Made by a program: the position numbers and the translations under genes. Positions 25,855 to 34,464 of a stretch of DNA of 64,000 nt are shown here, piece by piece. The notes below the pieces were generated by a model, which searched no databases, was not told the DNA's origin, and saw nothing but the letters and a program-made list of their open reading frames with translations. How positions within the stretch are numbered: position 1 is the first letter of the stretch; each line of letters opens with the position of its first letter. The DNA is from Hymenobacter swuensis DY53 (GTDB lineage: Bacteria > Bacteroidota > Bacteroidia > Cytophagales > Hymenobacteraceae), in assembly GCF_000576555.1 (NCBI RefSeq), contig NZ_CP007145.1, positions 3,224,001-3,288,000 on the forward strand. Direction: 5' to 3'.

Positions 25855-25914
25855 ATCGAACCAGTGACCTGCTGATTATGAGTCAGCTGCTCTAACCGAT
25901 TGAGCTATAGGCCC
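25841..25914 (-). tRNA. tRNA with CAU anticodon (Met or lysidine-modified Ile2)
   Basis: A 74-nt cloverleaf read on the minus strand: acceptor GGGCCTA pairs with TGGGCCC, a D-arm with TAGCTCAATCGGTTAGAGCA, the anticodon loop CTCATAA with CAU at 25878-25880, variable loop, and TTCGATT in the T loop. CCA is not encoded. CAU may be elongator Met or Ile2, whose C is changed to lysidine by TilS; the GCTGACTCATAATCAGC stem does not settle it. Its 3' end is the integration site of the element on its left. Confidence 0.93.
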
Positions 25915-26040
25915 GATGCGTGGCCAGCTGCTAAAGCAGTTGGTTTCGGCAGCACAAACTTCGACTTTTACGGTGGATTTTGCAATTACCCTGATCAGGA
26001 AAAGCAGCCTGCCTGTCCAGTACCCCAGCTACTCAGCCTT

Positions 26041-26682
26041 ATGCCTCAGAAACTACCTAACCTGCTTTTCGATTTCGGCGGGGTCATTATCAATATTGAT
26101 TATAGCCTGACGCTGGCGGCCATGCGTCGACACGGCGGTACCATTGAATTTACCCAAGCCGCTCAGGCAGAACTATTCGATCAAATGGAAACCGGCCGGC
26201 TCAGCGCGGAAGCCTTCCGCGCCGGTTTGCGGCAGCACTACCAGCTCATGGCTACCGATGAGGAGTTGGACGCGGCCTGGAACGCCATGCTGCTGGATGT
26301 GCCCGCCGAACGACTGGCCCTGCTGGCCGACCTGCGCGCTCAAGGCTACCAGACGGCCCTACTATCAAATACCAACCAGATTCACATTGAGGAAATAAAC
26401 CGGCGGCTACAGGTGCAGTATGGGTTGGAGCACGGCATTGCCGACTGCTTGGACCGCGTATTTTACTCCCAGCAGGTAGGGTTACGTAAGCCGGGAGAGG
26501 AAATTTTCCGGCATGCCCTGCGGGAGATGAACTGGAAGGCCGAGGAAACGTTGTTTATTGAAGATAGTCCCCAGCACATTGAAACGGCCCGCCGGCTGGG
26601 GCTGCATACGCTTTTCCTGACGCCGCCTCTCACGCTGCAAGACGCTCTGCCCGCTGCCCTCCGTGCCTTCCCCAACCGATAA
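26041..26682 (+). CDS. HAD-superfamily hydrolase
   Basis: A 213-residue HAD phosphatase. The start MPQKLPNLLFDFGGVI is preferred over codons upstream that run into the tRNA. NLLFDFGGVI is motif I in the variant where the second Asp is replaced by Gly, as in YihX-like and some epoxide-hydrolase N-terminal HAD proteins; LLSNTN is motif II, LRKPGEEIF motif III, and FIEDSPQHIETA motif IV. The D-x-D change is common in this subfamily, and phosphatase activity is known for YihX (alpha-glucose-1-phosphate). The substrate here is unknown. Its end overlaps the start of the M50 protease by 20 bases. Confidence 0.85.
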   Translation: MPQKLPNLLFDFGGVIINIDYSLTLAAMRRHGGTIEFTQAAQAELFDQMETGRLSAEAFRAGLRQHYQLMATDEELDAAWNAMLLDVPAERLALLADLRAQGYQTALLSNTNQIHIEEINRRLQVQYGLEHGIADCLDRVFYSQQVGLRKPGEEIFRHALREMNWKAEETLFIEDSPQHIETARRLGLHTLFLTPPLTLQDALPAALRAFPNR

Positions 26683-27856
26683 TGCCCCGCTGTTGCCCCT
26701 GCCTGATGTACAGGCCTCCATTCACGATACCACGGCCGGGCTACGGGAAGCCGAGGCGGCTTTTCGTCGGTATGAGCGGCCGCCCTGGCCCCGCTGGGCG
26801 CGTTACACGCTACATCTGCTGCTGTTTCTGGTTACACTCCTGACCACTACGCTGGCCGGGGTGCAACTGCGCACCGGCGGCCTCGATTTTCTGCCGGTAC
26901 AGTTGCTGCTGCAGCCGCTGGCCAACAGTTGGGCCGCCCTGCAACCCGGCTTGGCGTATTCGCTGCCGTTTCTAGGGGTGCTGACGGTACACGAGTTCGG
27001 GCACTACTTCACGGCCCGTTACCACCAGATTCGGGCCACGCTACCCTACTTCATTCCGCTACCCTTGGGTATCGGCACCTTCGGGGCCGTCATCCGCATC
27101 AAGGACCGGATTTTCTCCCGTCGTGAGTTTTTTGATGTGGGTTTAGCCGGGCCGCTGGCCGGCTTTGTGGTGGCGGTGGGGGTGCTGGCTTACGGTTTTT
27201 TGCACCTGCCACCGCAGGAAGATATAGCCCCATTTACATCCATTCCAGATTTTACCCTGGCTCAGCCGTTACTTTTTCAGGGCATGGCGGCTCTGCTGGC
27301 CGACCCCACCCGGCTGCCGCACCCGAACGAGCTGCTGCACTACCCGGTGCTGACGGCGGGGTTGCTGGCGCTGTTCTTCACGGCCCTGAACCTGCTACCC
27401 ATCGGGCAGCTCGATGGCGGCCATATTGTGTACGGACTACTGGGGCCGCGCCGGGCGGCGCGGGTATCGGTGGTGCTGTTCGTGGGGTTTATCTTCTATG
27501 CCGGACTGGGGCTGTTTTCACTGCTTTCTGACCTTGATACTTGGCTGTACTGGGGCGCGCCGTACGCACTCTACCTCTGGACGGTATTCCGACGGGCTGT
27601 GCCCACTGCCCGGCGCGCGGTGCTGCTGGCGGCAGCCGTGTGGCTGGGGCAGGTGGCCCTGGCCTCGGGCGTGCCCGGCCTCGATGGCAACCCGGGCTGG
27701 CTGCTATTTGGCCTGCTGCTGGCCCGCGTTATGGGCATTTTCCACCCGCCCGCGCCCGATGAGCGGCCACTTTCTAGGGGGCGCCAAGTGCTGGGCTGGC
27801 TGCTACTGGGTATTTTTGTACTCTGCTTCTCCCCTTCTCCTATCGTACTTCGCTGA
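26663..27856 (+). CDS. Site-2-type membrane metalloprotease (family M50)
   Basis: A 397-residue polytopic protein with a GTG start overlapping the HAD gene by 20 bases. Several hydrophobic segments surround HEFGHYF, the zinc HExxH site within a membrane helix, and NLLPIGQLDGGH, where the Asp is the third zinc ligand. Such proteases cut membrane-spanning substrates, often in envelope signalling. The region ALPYFIPLPLGIGTFGAVIRI is a family block found in plant EGY-like and cyanobacterial relatives. It is probably co-transcribed with the HAD gene. A run of ten T residues at 27877-27886 follows. Confidence 0.88.
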   Translation: MPSPTDNAPLLPLPDVQASIHDTTAGLREAEAAFRRYERPPWPRWARYTLHLLLFLVTLLTTTLAGVQLRTGGLDFLPVQLLLQPLANSWAALQPGLAYSLPFLGVLTVHEFGHYFTARYHQIRATLPYFIPLPLGIGTFGAVIRIKDRIFSRREFFDVGLAGPLAGFVVAVGVLAYGFLHLPPQEDIAPFTSIPDFTLAQPLLFQGMAALLADPTRLPHPNELLHYPVLTAGLLALFFTALNLLPIGQLDGGHIVYGLLGPRRAARVSVVLFVGFIFYAGLGLFSLLSDLDTWLYWGAPYALYLWTVFRRAVPTARRAVLLAAAVWLGQVALASGVPGLDGNPGWLLFGLLLARVMGIFHPPAPDERPLSRGRQVLGWLLLGIFVLCFSPSPIVLR

Positions 27857-27904
27857 AGATTTCAGCCGGTTAATCGTTTTTTTTTTCGACTCCGGCACCA
27901 TTGA

Positions 27905-28555
27905 ATGACTACTGCTCAATTCGCTTATACGCACTTTTCCCGGGGCTCCACGCTGCTGCTCATGCGCCAGCACGGCCTGTACGTGAGTCAGCGCAACCGT
28001 CGGGGCGTGGCCTGGCTGGAAACCGAAATTCCCTACGAAGAGCTGCTGCCCGTGGAGCTGGAATACCACGAGCCTGCCCCGCTGCACCTGCCCCCGGCCG
28101 GTACCTGGGTAGCCGTTTGGATAGTCGTGCAGGGCTTGAGCCGCCTACTGAAAAGTGAGCCGGGACTTTCGACCGAGCTGTGGGTGGCCTGTATCGGGTT
28201 TCTGGCGGGACTGGCGGGCGTACTGCTGACCCGCCGCTACTGGGGACGCACGGTCACCATCAGCACCAACCGCATCCGCGTTACGCTGCCCAACCGTCGT
28301 GGCCGCCGCGACGCCCTCGAAACCTTCATGGAAGCCCTGCGCCTGCGCGCCCACGCCTACCTGCGTGACGAGTACGCTCAGGTAAACCCGCTTGGCCCCA
28401 TCGAACTGCAGCTGCACCGCCTCAACTGGCTCCATCACCTCAATGTCCTCTCCGAGCAGGAGCTACGTACCCTCAGCACCCGCCTCACTGGCCGCCTCTC
28501 CCTAGACTCCATCAAGCTCATGGGCCAGGATCTGGAAACGCCTTATGTGAATTAG
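27905..28555 (+). CDS. Hypothetical membrane protein
   Basis: A 216-residue protein, no family recognised. Two hydrophobic segments (about residues 68-85 and 95-112) are followed by TRRYWGRTVTISTNRIRV, suggesting a small PH-like or membrane-anchored cytoplasmic domain. It follows the M50 protease by 48 bases on the same strand, and converges on pgk over a very long hairpin. Confidence 0.6.
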   Translation: MTTAQFAYTHFSRGSTLLLMRQHGLYVSQRNRRGVAWLETEIPYEELLPVELEYHEPAPLHLPPAGTWVAVWIVVQGLSRLLKSEPGLSTELWVACIGFLAGLAGVLLTRRYWGRTVTISTNRIRVTLPNRRGRRDALETFMEALRLRAHAYLRDEYAQVNPLGPIELQLHRLNWLHHLNVLSEQELRTLSTRLTGRLSLDSIKLMGQDLETPYVN

Positions 28556-28559
28556 GGTT

Positions 28560-28654
28560 AGAAGTGAGAACAAAGAAATGAGAGCTGAACTTTTCGTTCT
28601 GGCAACGCGCCATTGAACGAAAAGCTCAGCTCTCATTTCTTTGTTCTTACTTCT
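28560..28654. terminator. Very long bidirectional hairpin between converging genes
   Basis: 40-base arms (28560-28599 and 28615-28654) pair with two mismatches around a 15-base loop. It separates the hypothetical membrane gene from pgk. Confidence 0.82.
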
Positions 28655-28660
28655 GAATCT

Positions 28661-29848
28661 CTACCCTAGCGCCGTTACGCCGGGCAGTTCTTTGCCTTCC
28701 ATGTACTCCAGCAGCGCGCCACCGCCGGTGCTGATGTAGCTCACTTGGTCGGCGAAGCCGAGCTGGTTGACGGCCGCGGCCGAGTCGCCGCCGCCGATGA
28801 GGCTGAAGGCACCCGACTCGCGGGTGGCGTCGGCAATGGCCTGGGCTACGGCAGTGGTGCCTTTGGCGAAGGTGGGCAGTTCGAACACGCCCATCGGGCC
28901 GTTCCAGAGGATGGTTTTGGAGTTGCGCACTACCTCGCTGAACGCCTTGATGGAGTCGGGGCCGAGGTCGAGGCCGAGCCAGCCGTCGGGAATCTGGTCG
29001 TTGGCGGCCACCTTGGTTTCGGCATCGTTGGCGAATTTATCGGCAATGAGGCTGTCGGTGGGCAGCAGCAGGTTTACGCCTTTAGCTTTGGCCTTCTCGA
29101 TGAGTTCCAGGGCCAGGTCCATCTTATCGGCCTCCAGCAAGGAGCTCCCAATGCTGCCGCCCTGGGCTTTGGCAAACGTGTAGGCCATGCCGCCGCCGAT
29201 GAGCAGGTTGTCCACCCGGTCGAGCAGCTTCTCGATGATGAGGATTTTATCGGAAATCTTGGCCCCGCCCATGATGGCGGTGAAGGGGCGCTCAGCTTCT
29301 TCCAGCACCTTTTTGGCGTTGTCCAGCTCACCCTGCAGCAGGTAGCCGCCCACGCGGTCCTCGGGGGCAAACGACTCGGCAATAACGGCGGTGGAGGCGT
29401 GCTTGCGGTGGGCCGCCCCGAAGGCGTCGTTCACGTACACGTCGCCGAGCTTGGCCAGCTTGGCAGCAAATTCGGGGTTGCCTTTCTCTTCTTCGGCGTA
29501 GAAACGCACGTTTTCGACCAGCAGAATCTGGCCGGGCTGCAGGGCGTTAGCCTGAACTTCTGCCTGTAGCGCATCGGCGGCAAACTGCACTTCCTGCCCG
29601 TACTCTTGGCCTAGACGGGCCACCAGATGCTTGAGGGAAAACTTGTCCTCGGGACCGCCTTTGGGCCGGCCCAGATGCGAGAGCAGCACCACGGAACCAC
29701 CATCCTTCAGAATTTTTTTGATAGTAGGCGTGGCAGCCCGGATGCGGGTATCGTCGGTAATGGCGAAGCTTTTGTCGAGCGGCACGTTGAAATCTACGCG
29801 CACCACGGCGCGCTTGCCGGCGAAGTTGTACTGATCGAGGGTTTTCAT
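28661..29848 (-). CDS. pgk: Phosphoglycerate kinase
   Basis: A 395-residue glycolytic enzyme that transfers phosphate from 1,3-bisphosphoglycerate to ADP. The start [25 protein letters not shown] was chosen over an upstream ATG since VRVDFNVP is normally about 20 residues from the N-terminus. [57 protein letters not shown] and the C-terminal [10 protein letters not shown] are family blocks. Length is standard. It is transcribed alone; the palindromic repeat at 29941 and the divergent Ddl-like gene lie upstream. Confidence 0.97.
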   Translation of the reverse strand: MKTLDQYNFAGKRAVVRVDFNVPLDKSFAITDDTRIRAATPTIKKILKDGGSVVLLSHLGRPKGGPEDKFSLKHLVARLGQEYGQEVQFAADALQAEVQANALQPGQILLVENVRFYAEEEKGNPEFAAKLAKLGDVYVNDAFGAAHRKHASTAVIAESFAPEDRVGGYLLQGELDNAKKVLEEAERPFTAIMGGAKISDKILIIEKLLDRVDNLLIGGGMAYTFAKAQGGSIGSSLLEADKMDLALELIEKAKAKGVNLLLPTDSLIADKFANDAETKVAANDQIPDGWLGLDLGPDSIKAFSEVVRNSKTILWNGPMGVFELPTFAKGTTAVAQAIADATRESGAFSLIGGGDSAAAVNQLGFADQVSYISTGGGALLEYMEGKELPGVTALG

Positions 29849-29940
29849 GGAAAGAAGAAATGGGTTTGGCTGAGGCGAAGATAGGTAATGGGGGAATGAG
29901 AGGATGAAGCAATGAATGGATGAGCAGGCGGGTAGCACGC

Positions 29941-29967
29941 GAGATTCCTCGCTCCGCTCGGAATGAC
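29941..29967. repeat. Dispersed palindromic repeat, copy 2
   Basis: Same element as 5185-5212 and 40501-40527, with the left arm slightly changed (GAGATTCC). It lies between the divergent pgk and Ddl-like genes. Confidence 0.7.
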
Positions 29968-30016
29968 GTGCTTGTTTTCATCAGGCGCCTTATTCCGTCC
30001 TCACCTCTTGAAATAC

Positions 30017-30024
30017 TACCTTTG
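30017..30024 (+). promoter_or_regulatory. TACCTTTG -7 box close to the Ddl-like start
   Basis: TACCTTTG matches TAnnTTTG and ends 8 bases before the ATG at 30033, implying a very short or leaderless mRNA. No TTG is found at the usual distance upstream. Confidence 0.5.
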
Positions 30025-30032
30025 CCTCCGAT

Positions 30033-32804
30033 ATGAAAATTGGCATCTTCTTCGGTGGCCCGTCGCGCGAACGGGAAATCAGCTTCGCGGGCGGCCGCAC
30101 CGTGTACGATAATCTGGATAAGTCCCTATTTGAGGCCGTGCCCGTGTTTGTGGACAGCCGGGGCAATTTCATCCTGCTGAACTGGGAGTACATCTACAAA
30201 GGTACCATCCGCGACTTTTACCCGCCCGTATCGGCGCTGCCGCACACGGAGCTGCCGGTTCAGATGTACTTCGAGAGCCTGGGCGAGCTGAGCCTGGAAG
30301 AGCAGGACCGCATCATTTTGGAAGTGGGCCGCCGCGTGGAGCCCCGGGAGCTGGCCGACCTCCTCGATTTCGCCTTCCTGGCCCTGCACGGGCCCGCCGG
30401 CGAGGACGGGGCCGTTCAGGGCCTGCTGGAGTGGTACGGCATTCCGTACTCGGGCTCCGGCATCCTGCCCTCGGCCTTCGGTATCGACAAGATTGCCCAG
30501 AAGAAACTGCTGAAAGCATTGGACCGGCCCACGCCAGATTTCCGCCTCATCACGGCCGAGGAATGGGACGCGGCCGATCCGCAGGCCACTCTGGAGTATC
30601 TGGTACGTGAGCTGGGTCTGCCACTGGTATTCAAAGCCCCGCGTCAAGGCAGCAGCATCGGCATTAGTATTTTGCGCGAAGCCGACGTAGCGAAGTTTGC
30701 TACCGCCGTGGAACGTAGCCTGTTCCGCAAAACAGTGACGCAAACGGAGTGGCAGGCACTATCGGAGCAGCAGAAAACCGTGTGGCTCCAGCAGCTGGTG
30801 GATATTCGGGATGGGATTGGGCTGCCGGTTGTTTTAGCTGATAGCTCAGAGCTGTTAGCCGTTGGCGCTTCTTTGAATGACGCTAACAGCCAACAGCCAA
30901 CAGCTAACAGCCAGCACCTCATCTACCAACCCGAGGAACTGCTGCGTGCCCTGGATACGCACCTTGCCACGACCGAAGCCGTGCGCCTGACCAGCATGGA
31001 GGGCGAAACTCAGGTGCTGGTGGAGAGCTTCGTGCAGGGCCGCGAGTTTTCCTGCATTGTGGTGGAGGATGCCGCCGGTCAGCCGCTGGCCCTGCCGCCC
31101 ACAGAGATTGTGAAGGGCGAGGAAATGTTCGACTACCGCTCGAAATACCTGCCCGGCCTCTCCCGCAAAATCACCCCCATCGACCTGCCCGAGGCCGACA
31201 TCCAGCGCATCCGGGAAGCCTGCGAGGAGATGTTCCGCACCTTCGGTTTTCAGGTATACGCTCGCTTGGACGGCTTTATTGGCCCCGATGGCAAGCTGTT
31301 CCTCAACGACCCGAATACTACTTCGGGTATGCTGCCGGCGTCGTTCTTCTTCCACCAGGCGGCCGAAATCGGGCTGAACCCCTCGCAGTTCCTGACGTTC
31401 CTGATTCGCACCTCTTTGGCGGCGCGGCGACGCGGCGGGCTGCGGCCGGTAAAGCTGGCGGGCCTGCTGGCGCAACTGGATGCGGCCGTGGCAGCCCGGG
31501 CGTCGGAGGAGCGCACGCGCACCAAAGTGGCCGTTATTATGGGCGGCTACTCATCGGAGCGGCACATTTCGGTGGAAAGCGGCCGGAATATCTATGAAAA
31601 GCTCAGCTCCTCTGTCAAGTACGAGCCGGTGCCCGTGTTCCTGACCGGCAGCAGTCAGGAGTTCCGCCTCTACGTGCTGCCCATCAACGTGATGCTCAAG
31701 GACAACGCCGACGACATCCGCGAGAAGGTGGAGTACATGGAGGCCGGCCACGCGCTGCACCCCATTCTGGAGCGCATCCGCCGCGAGGCCCAGGGCATCA
31801 CCAGCACCTTTGCCGGTCAGCCCACGGCCCAGCCGCGCCGGGTGAGCTTTGAGGAGCTGGCAGGCATGGTGGACGAGGTGTTTATTGCCCTGCACGGCCG
31901 CCCCGGCGAGGACGGCGCGCTGCAACGGGAGTTGGAGAGATTTGGCCTGCCCTACAACGGCTCGGGCGTGGAAAGCTCCAGCATCACCATCAACAAGTTC
32001 GAAACCAACAAGCGCCTGCGCGAAGCCGGCCTACGCGTGGCCGAGCACCGCATGGCCGCCCGCCTGGAGTGGGATGCCGATGCCGAGAGCTTCTACCGCA
32101 GCCTCGAAACCCAGTTCCCCTACCCATTCATTGCCAAGCCCGCCGACGACGGCTGCTCCTCGGCCGTGAAGAAAATCAAGAACCGGGCGGAGTTGGAGGC
32201 CTTCACCCGCCTCATCTTCCGCAGCCAGGAGGACCTTATGCCCGCCGATGCCACCACGCTCAGCCTGGGCTTTAAGGAGGAATTCCCGCAGAAGGAAGCC
32301 TTCCTGGTAGAAACCCTGATTGACCGCGACGGCGCGGCCCACTTCCTGGAAGTAACCGGCGGCCTGCTCACGCACTGGGACGAAAACGGCCAATTAAAAA
32401 TAGAGGTGTTCGAGGCTTCCGAGGCGCTGGCCACCGGCGAGGTGCTGAGTCTGGAAGAGAAGTTCTTGGCCGGCGAAGGTCAGAACATCACCCCGGCCCG
32501 CTACGCCACCGACCTCATGGAGCGCCAACGCGTGTCGGAGGAGGTGAAACAGGAGCTTCGCCGGGTGGCTGAAATCCTGCACATCCAGGGCTACGCCCGC
32601 ATCGATGCCTTTGTACGGGTGCGCCAGAACGGGGCCGTGGAGGTCATCATCATCGAGGTGAACTCCCTGCCCGGCATGACGCCCGCCACCTGCATCTTCC
32701 ACCAGACGGCCCTGGCCGGCTACACGCCTTACGATTTCATCGACCGGATTCTGGAGTTCGGCAAGCAGCGCACGGAAAAGCAGATACCTACCACCCATGG
32801 ATAA
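30033..32804 (+). CDS. Tandem D-alanine-D-alanine-ligase-like ATP-grasp protein
   Basis: A 923-residue fusion of two Ddl-like units, each about 420-460 residues. Unit 1: KIGIFFGGPSREREIS, LHGPAGEDG, SGSGILPSAFGIDK, KAPRQGSSIGI, EFSCIVV, then LNDPNTTSGM where single Ddl enzymes have E-x-N-x-x-PGM. Unit 2: KVAVIMGGYSSERHIS, LHGRPGEDG, NGSGVESSSITINK, KPADDGCSSAV (altered GSS-x-G) and a canonical IIEVNSLPGMT. Ddl joins two D-alanines for peptidoglycan. Which unit is active, or whether each uses another amino acid, cannot be told. A palindromic element is inserted in unit 1 (about residues 273-293). The PASTA gene downstream supports a cell-wall role. Overlaps the next gene by 8 bases. Confidence 0.85.
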   Translation: MKIGIFFGGPSREREISFAGGRTVYDNLDKSLFEAVPVFVDSRGNFILLNWEYIYKGTIRDFYPPVSALPHTELPVQMYFESLGELSLEEQDRIILEVGRRVEPRELADLLDFAFLALHGPAGEDGAVQGLLEWYGIPYSGSGILPSAFGIDKIAQKKLLKALDRPTPDFRLITAEEWDAADPQATLEYLVRELGLPLVFKAPRQGSSIGISILREADVAKFATAVERSLFRKTVTQTEWQALSEQQKTVWLQQLVDIRDGIGLPVVLADSSELLAVGASLNDANSQQPTANSQHLIYQPEELLRALDTHLATTEAVRLTSMEGETQVLVESFVQGREFSCIVVEDAAGQPLALPPTEIVKGEEMFDYRSKYLPGLSRKITPIDLPEADIQRIREACEEMFRTFGFQVYARLDGFIGPDGKLFLNDPNTTSGMLPASFFFHQAAEIGLNPSQFLTFLIRTSLAARRRGGLRPVKLAGLLAQLDAAVAARASEERTRTKVAVIMGGYSSERHISVESGRNIYEKLSSSVKYEPVPVFLTGSSQEFRLYVLPINVMLKDNADDIREKVEYMEAGHALHPILERIRREAQGITSTFAGQPTAQPRRVSFEELAGMVDEVFIALHGRPGEDGALQRELERFGLPYNGSGVESSSITINKFETNKRLREAGLRVAEHRMAARLEWDADAESFYRSLETQFPYPFIAKPADDGCSSAVKKIKNRAELEAFTRLIFRSQEDLMPADATTLSLGFKEEFPQKEAFLVETLIDRDGAAHFLEVTGGLLTHWDENGQLKIEVFEASEALATGEVLSLEEKFLAGEGQNITPARYATDLMERQRVSEEVKQELRRVAEILHIQGYARIDAFVRVRQNGAVEVIIIEVNSLPGMTPATCIFHQTALAGYTPYDFIDRILEFGKQRTEKQIPTTHG
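30851..30912. repeat. Palindromic element inserted in frame in the Ddl-like gene
   Basis: GCTGTTAGCCGTTGGCG at 30851-30867 faces CGCTAACAGCCAACAGC at 30881-30897 (14 of 17 pairs), then more CAACAGCTAACAG units follow. Such AGCTGTTGGC repeats are usually intergenic; here they encode SLNDANSQQPTANSQH, absent from Ddl proteins. Confidence 0.65.
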
Positions 32805-33453
32805 TCAGCAAATAGCGCATTACTTGCAGCAGCAACGTGATACTGCCTTAACTTCATTTCAGGCAGTAACAACCATGCACCCGCGTATTCGGGCCTGTTT
32901 TGCCACGTTGCAGGCGTTTGATTTTGCGGCGTACCGTCAACAGTTGCACGGCGAAATACTTCGCAACTTGGCCCAGTGGCAGATTCTCGCTAAACCGGAG
33001 GAAGCGTTGCAACCGTTGGATGCTTTGCTGTTCGAATTTAACAGCATTTATGAGTACGCGGAGCAGGCTGACGCCTATGGCATAGTCGATTGGCAGGACG
33101 CTGCGCCACATATAGAGGGCTTCGATATGGGCTATAAGCATGACTTTCGAAAGGGTTTTGAAGCCGTGCCAGGCATGTCACTCAGCTTTCTAAAACCGCT
33201 CGAAGTTCTATTGGACCCTGGAACAATAGATGAATTGGTGGATGATGAACAGGATATGGAGGAAGTGCCTGGGTTCCAGCCATTGGCCGACGCCTATTTG
33301 TTCAGTGGGTTGGCTGTGGTGCACGATGTACTAGCAGAACTGAACCAGCAAAACCATTTCGCGGGTATTGGCCTCAAGCCAGCCGCACAAATTTTACTTG
33401 GTGGGCATGATACGGGGATAGTTTATCCGTTGCTTTTCACTGCTTCCAAGTAA
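32797..33453 (+). CDS. Hypothetical protein
   Basis: A 218-residue soluble protein, no family recognised. It begins MDNQQIAHYLQQQRDTALTSF and has an acidic patch ELVDDEQDMEEVPG. The ATG lies 8 bases inside the end of the ligase gene, which suggests coupling. Base composition is more AT-rich than its neighbours, so it may be a recent insertion between the ligase and PASTA genes. Confidence 0.6.
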   Translation: MDNQQIAHYLQQQRDTALTSFQAVTTMHPRIRACFATLQAFDFAAYRQQLHGEILRNLAQWQILAKPEEALQPLDALLFEFNSIYEYAEQADAYGIVDWQDAAPHIEGFDMGYKHDFRKGFEAVPGMSLSFLKPLEVLLDPGTIDELVDDEQDMEEVPGFQPLADAYLFSGLAVVHDVLAELNQQNHFAGIGLKPAAQILLGGHDTGIVYPLLFTASK

Positions 33454-33489
33454 TTCCTTTTCTCTCATTTTCCCAACGACTTCCACCGA

Positions 33490-34275
33490 ATGTCCTTTTT
33501 CCGTTCCGATACGCCGGCCGACCTGCTCAAGCACGTGCTCATCATTGTGGTAGCCACGGCGGCCTTGGTGTTCGGGTTCTTTTACGTGTACCTGCCCATC
33601 ACCACCAACCATGGCGAAACCATTGTGGTACCGAAGGTCACCGGTATGAACCAGGCCGACTTGGAGAACTACCTCGACGAGCGGGACTTGGCCTATTTCG
33701 TGGACGACAGCACCTACGACGCCAGCATCAAGCCCGGCACGGTGCTTACGCAGGAGCCCAAGGCCGGCGAGAAGGTGAAGGAAGGCCGCAAGATTTACGT
33801 GTCGGTTTCAATGAAGAATCCACCCGTTATCAAGATGCCCAAGCTCACCGACGGCTCGGTGAAAAACGCCCAAATGATCCTCAAAAGCTATGATCTGGTG
33901 GTAGGCCAGTTGAAATTCGTGCCTAACATTCAGAAGGATGCGGTGCTGAAGCAGCTGGTAAACGGCAAGGAAATAGCGGCCGGCGCGGCCATCACCAAAG
34001 GCACCCGCGTAGACCTGGAAGTGGGCGACGGCCTGGGCAACCAGGAATTTCCGGTGCCCAACCTCGTGAACATGCCCGCCGATGAGGCCAAAATCCTGCT
34101 CGTGGGCCAAGGCCTGCAGGTGGGCGAAATCTTCTATCAGGAGCCCGAGGACGGCCAGACGGAAGGCACCGTGGTAAAGCAGCGCCCCGTACCCGGCCCC
34201 GGCACCACCATCCGGATGGGCCAACTGGTGGATCTGTGGGTGGCCGGCAGTGAGCCGGTAAAGGCGGTAGATTAA
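33490..34275 (+). CDS. PASTA-domain membrane protein
   Basis: A 261-residue protein with one N-terminal transmembrane helix (about residues 16-36: VLIIVVATAALVFGFF) and three extracytoplasmic PASTA repeats (about 45-110, 112-180, 185-255). Each repeat has the pattern VPxxxGM.xxxA...L.xxgL followed by G.V..Q.P..G. PASTA domains bind peptidoglycan stem peptides. In Bacteroidota a PASTA protein commonly lies downstream of ddl, and here it follows the tandem ligase with one gene between. A strong terminator closes the unit. Confidence 0.9.
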   Translation: MSFFRSDTPADLLKHVLIIVVATAALVFGFFYVYLPITTNHGETIVVPKVTGMNQADLENYLDERDLAYFVDDSTYDASIKPGTVLTQEPKAGEKVKEGRKIYVSVSMKNPPVIKMPKLTDGSVKNAQMILKSYDLVVGQLKFVPNIQKDAVLKQLVNGKEIAAGAAITKGTRVDLEVGDGLGNQEFPVPNLVNMPADEAKILLVGQGLQVGEIFYQEPEDGQTEGTVVKQRPVPGPGTTIRMGQLVDLWVAGSEPVKAVD

Positions 34276-34367
34276 AGACCCTTTTAAAGAAGTTAGTACC
34301 GGTCATTTCTTATGCCTTGAAATGACCATCTGATAGCTGCAGAGGCAGCAGCATACCACTGGAGAAG

Positions 34368-34399
34368 AAAGGTTCGTTGGGATACAACGAACCTTTTTT
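34368..34399 (+). terminator. Rho-independent terminator of the PASTA unit
   Basis: A 12-bp stem AAAGGTTCGTTG with a 5-base loop, followed by further T residues. Confidence 0.88.
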
Positions 34400-34464
34400 C
34401 GTTTCTGACCGTGAGCAGATACGAAACTGGTACTACTCCGCCTCTATTCCTTTTCTTTGCTTCA

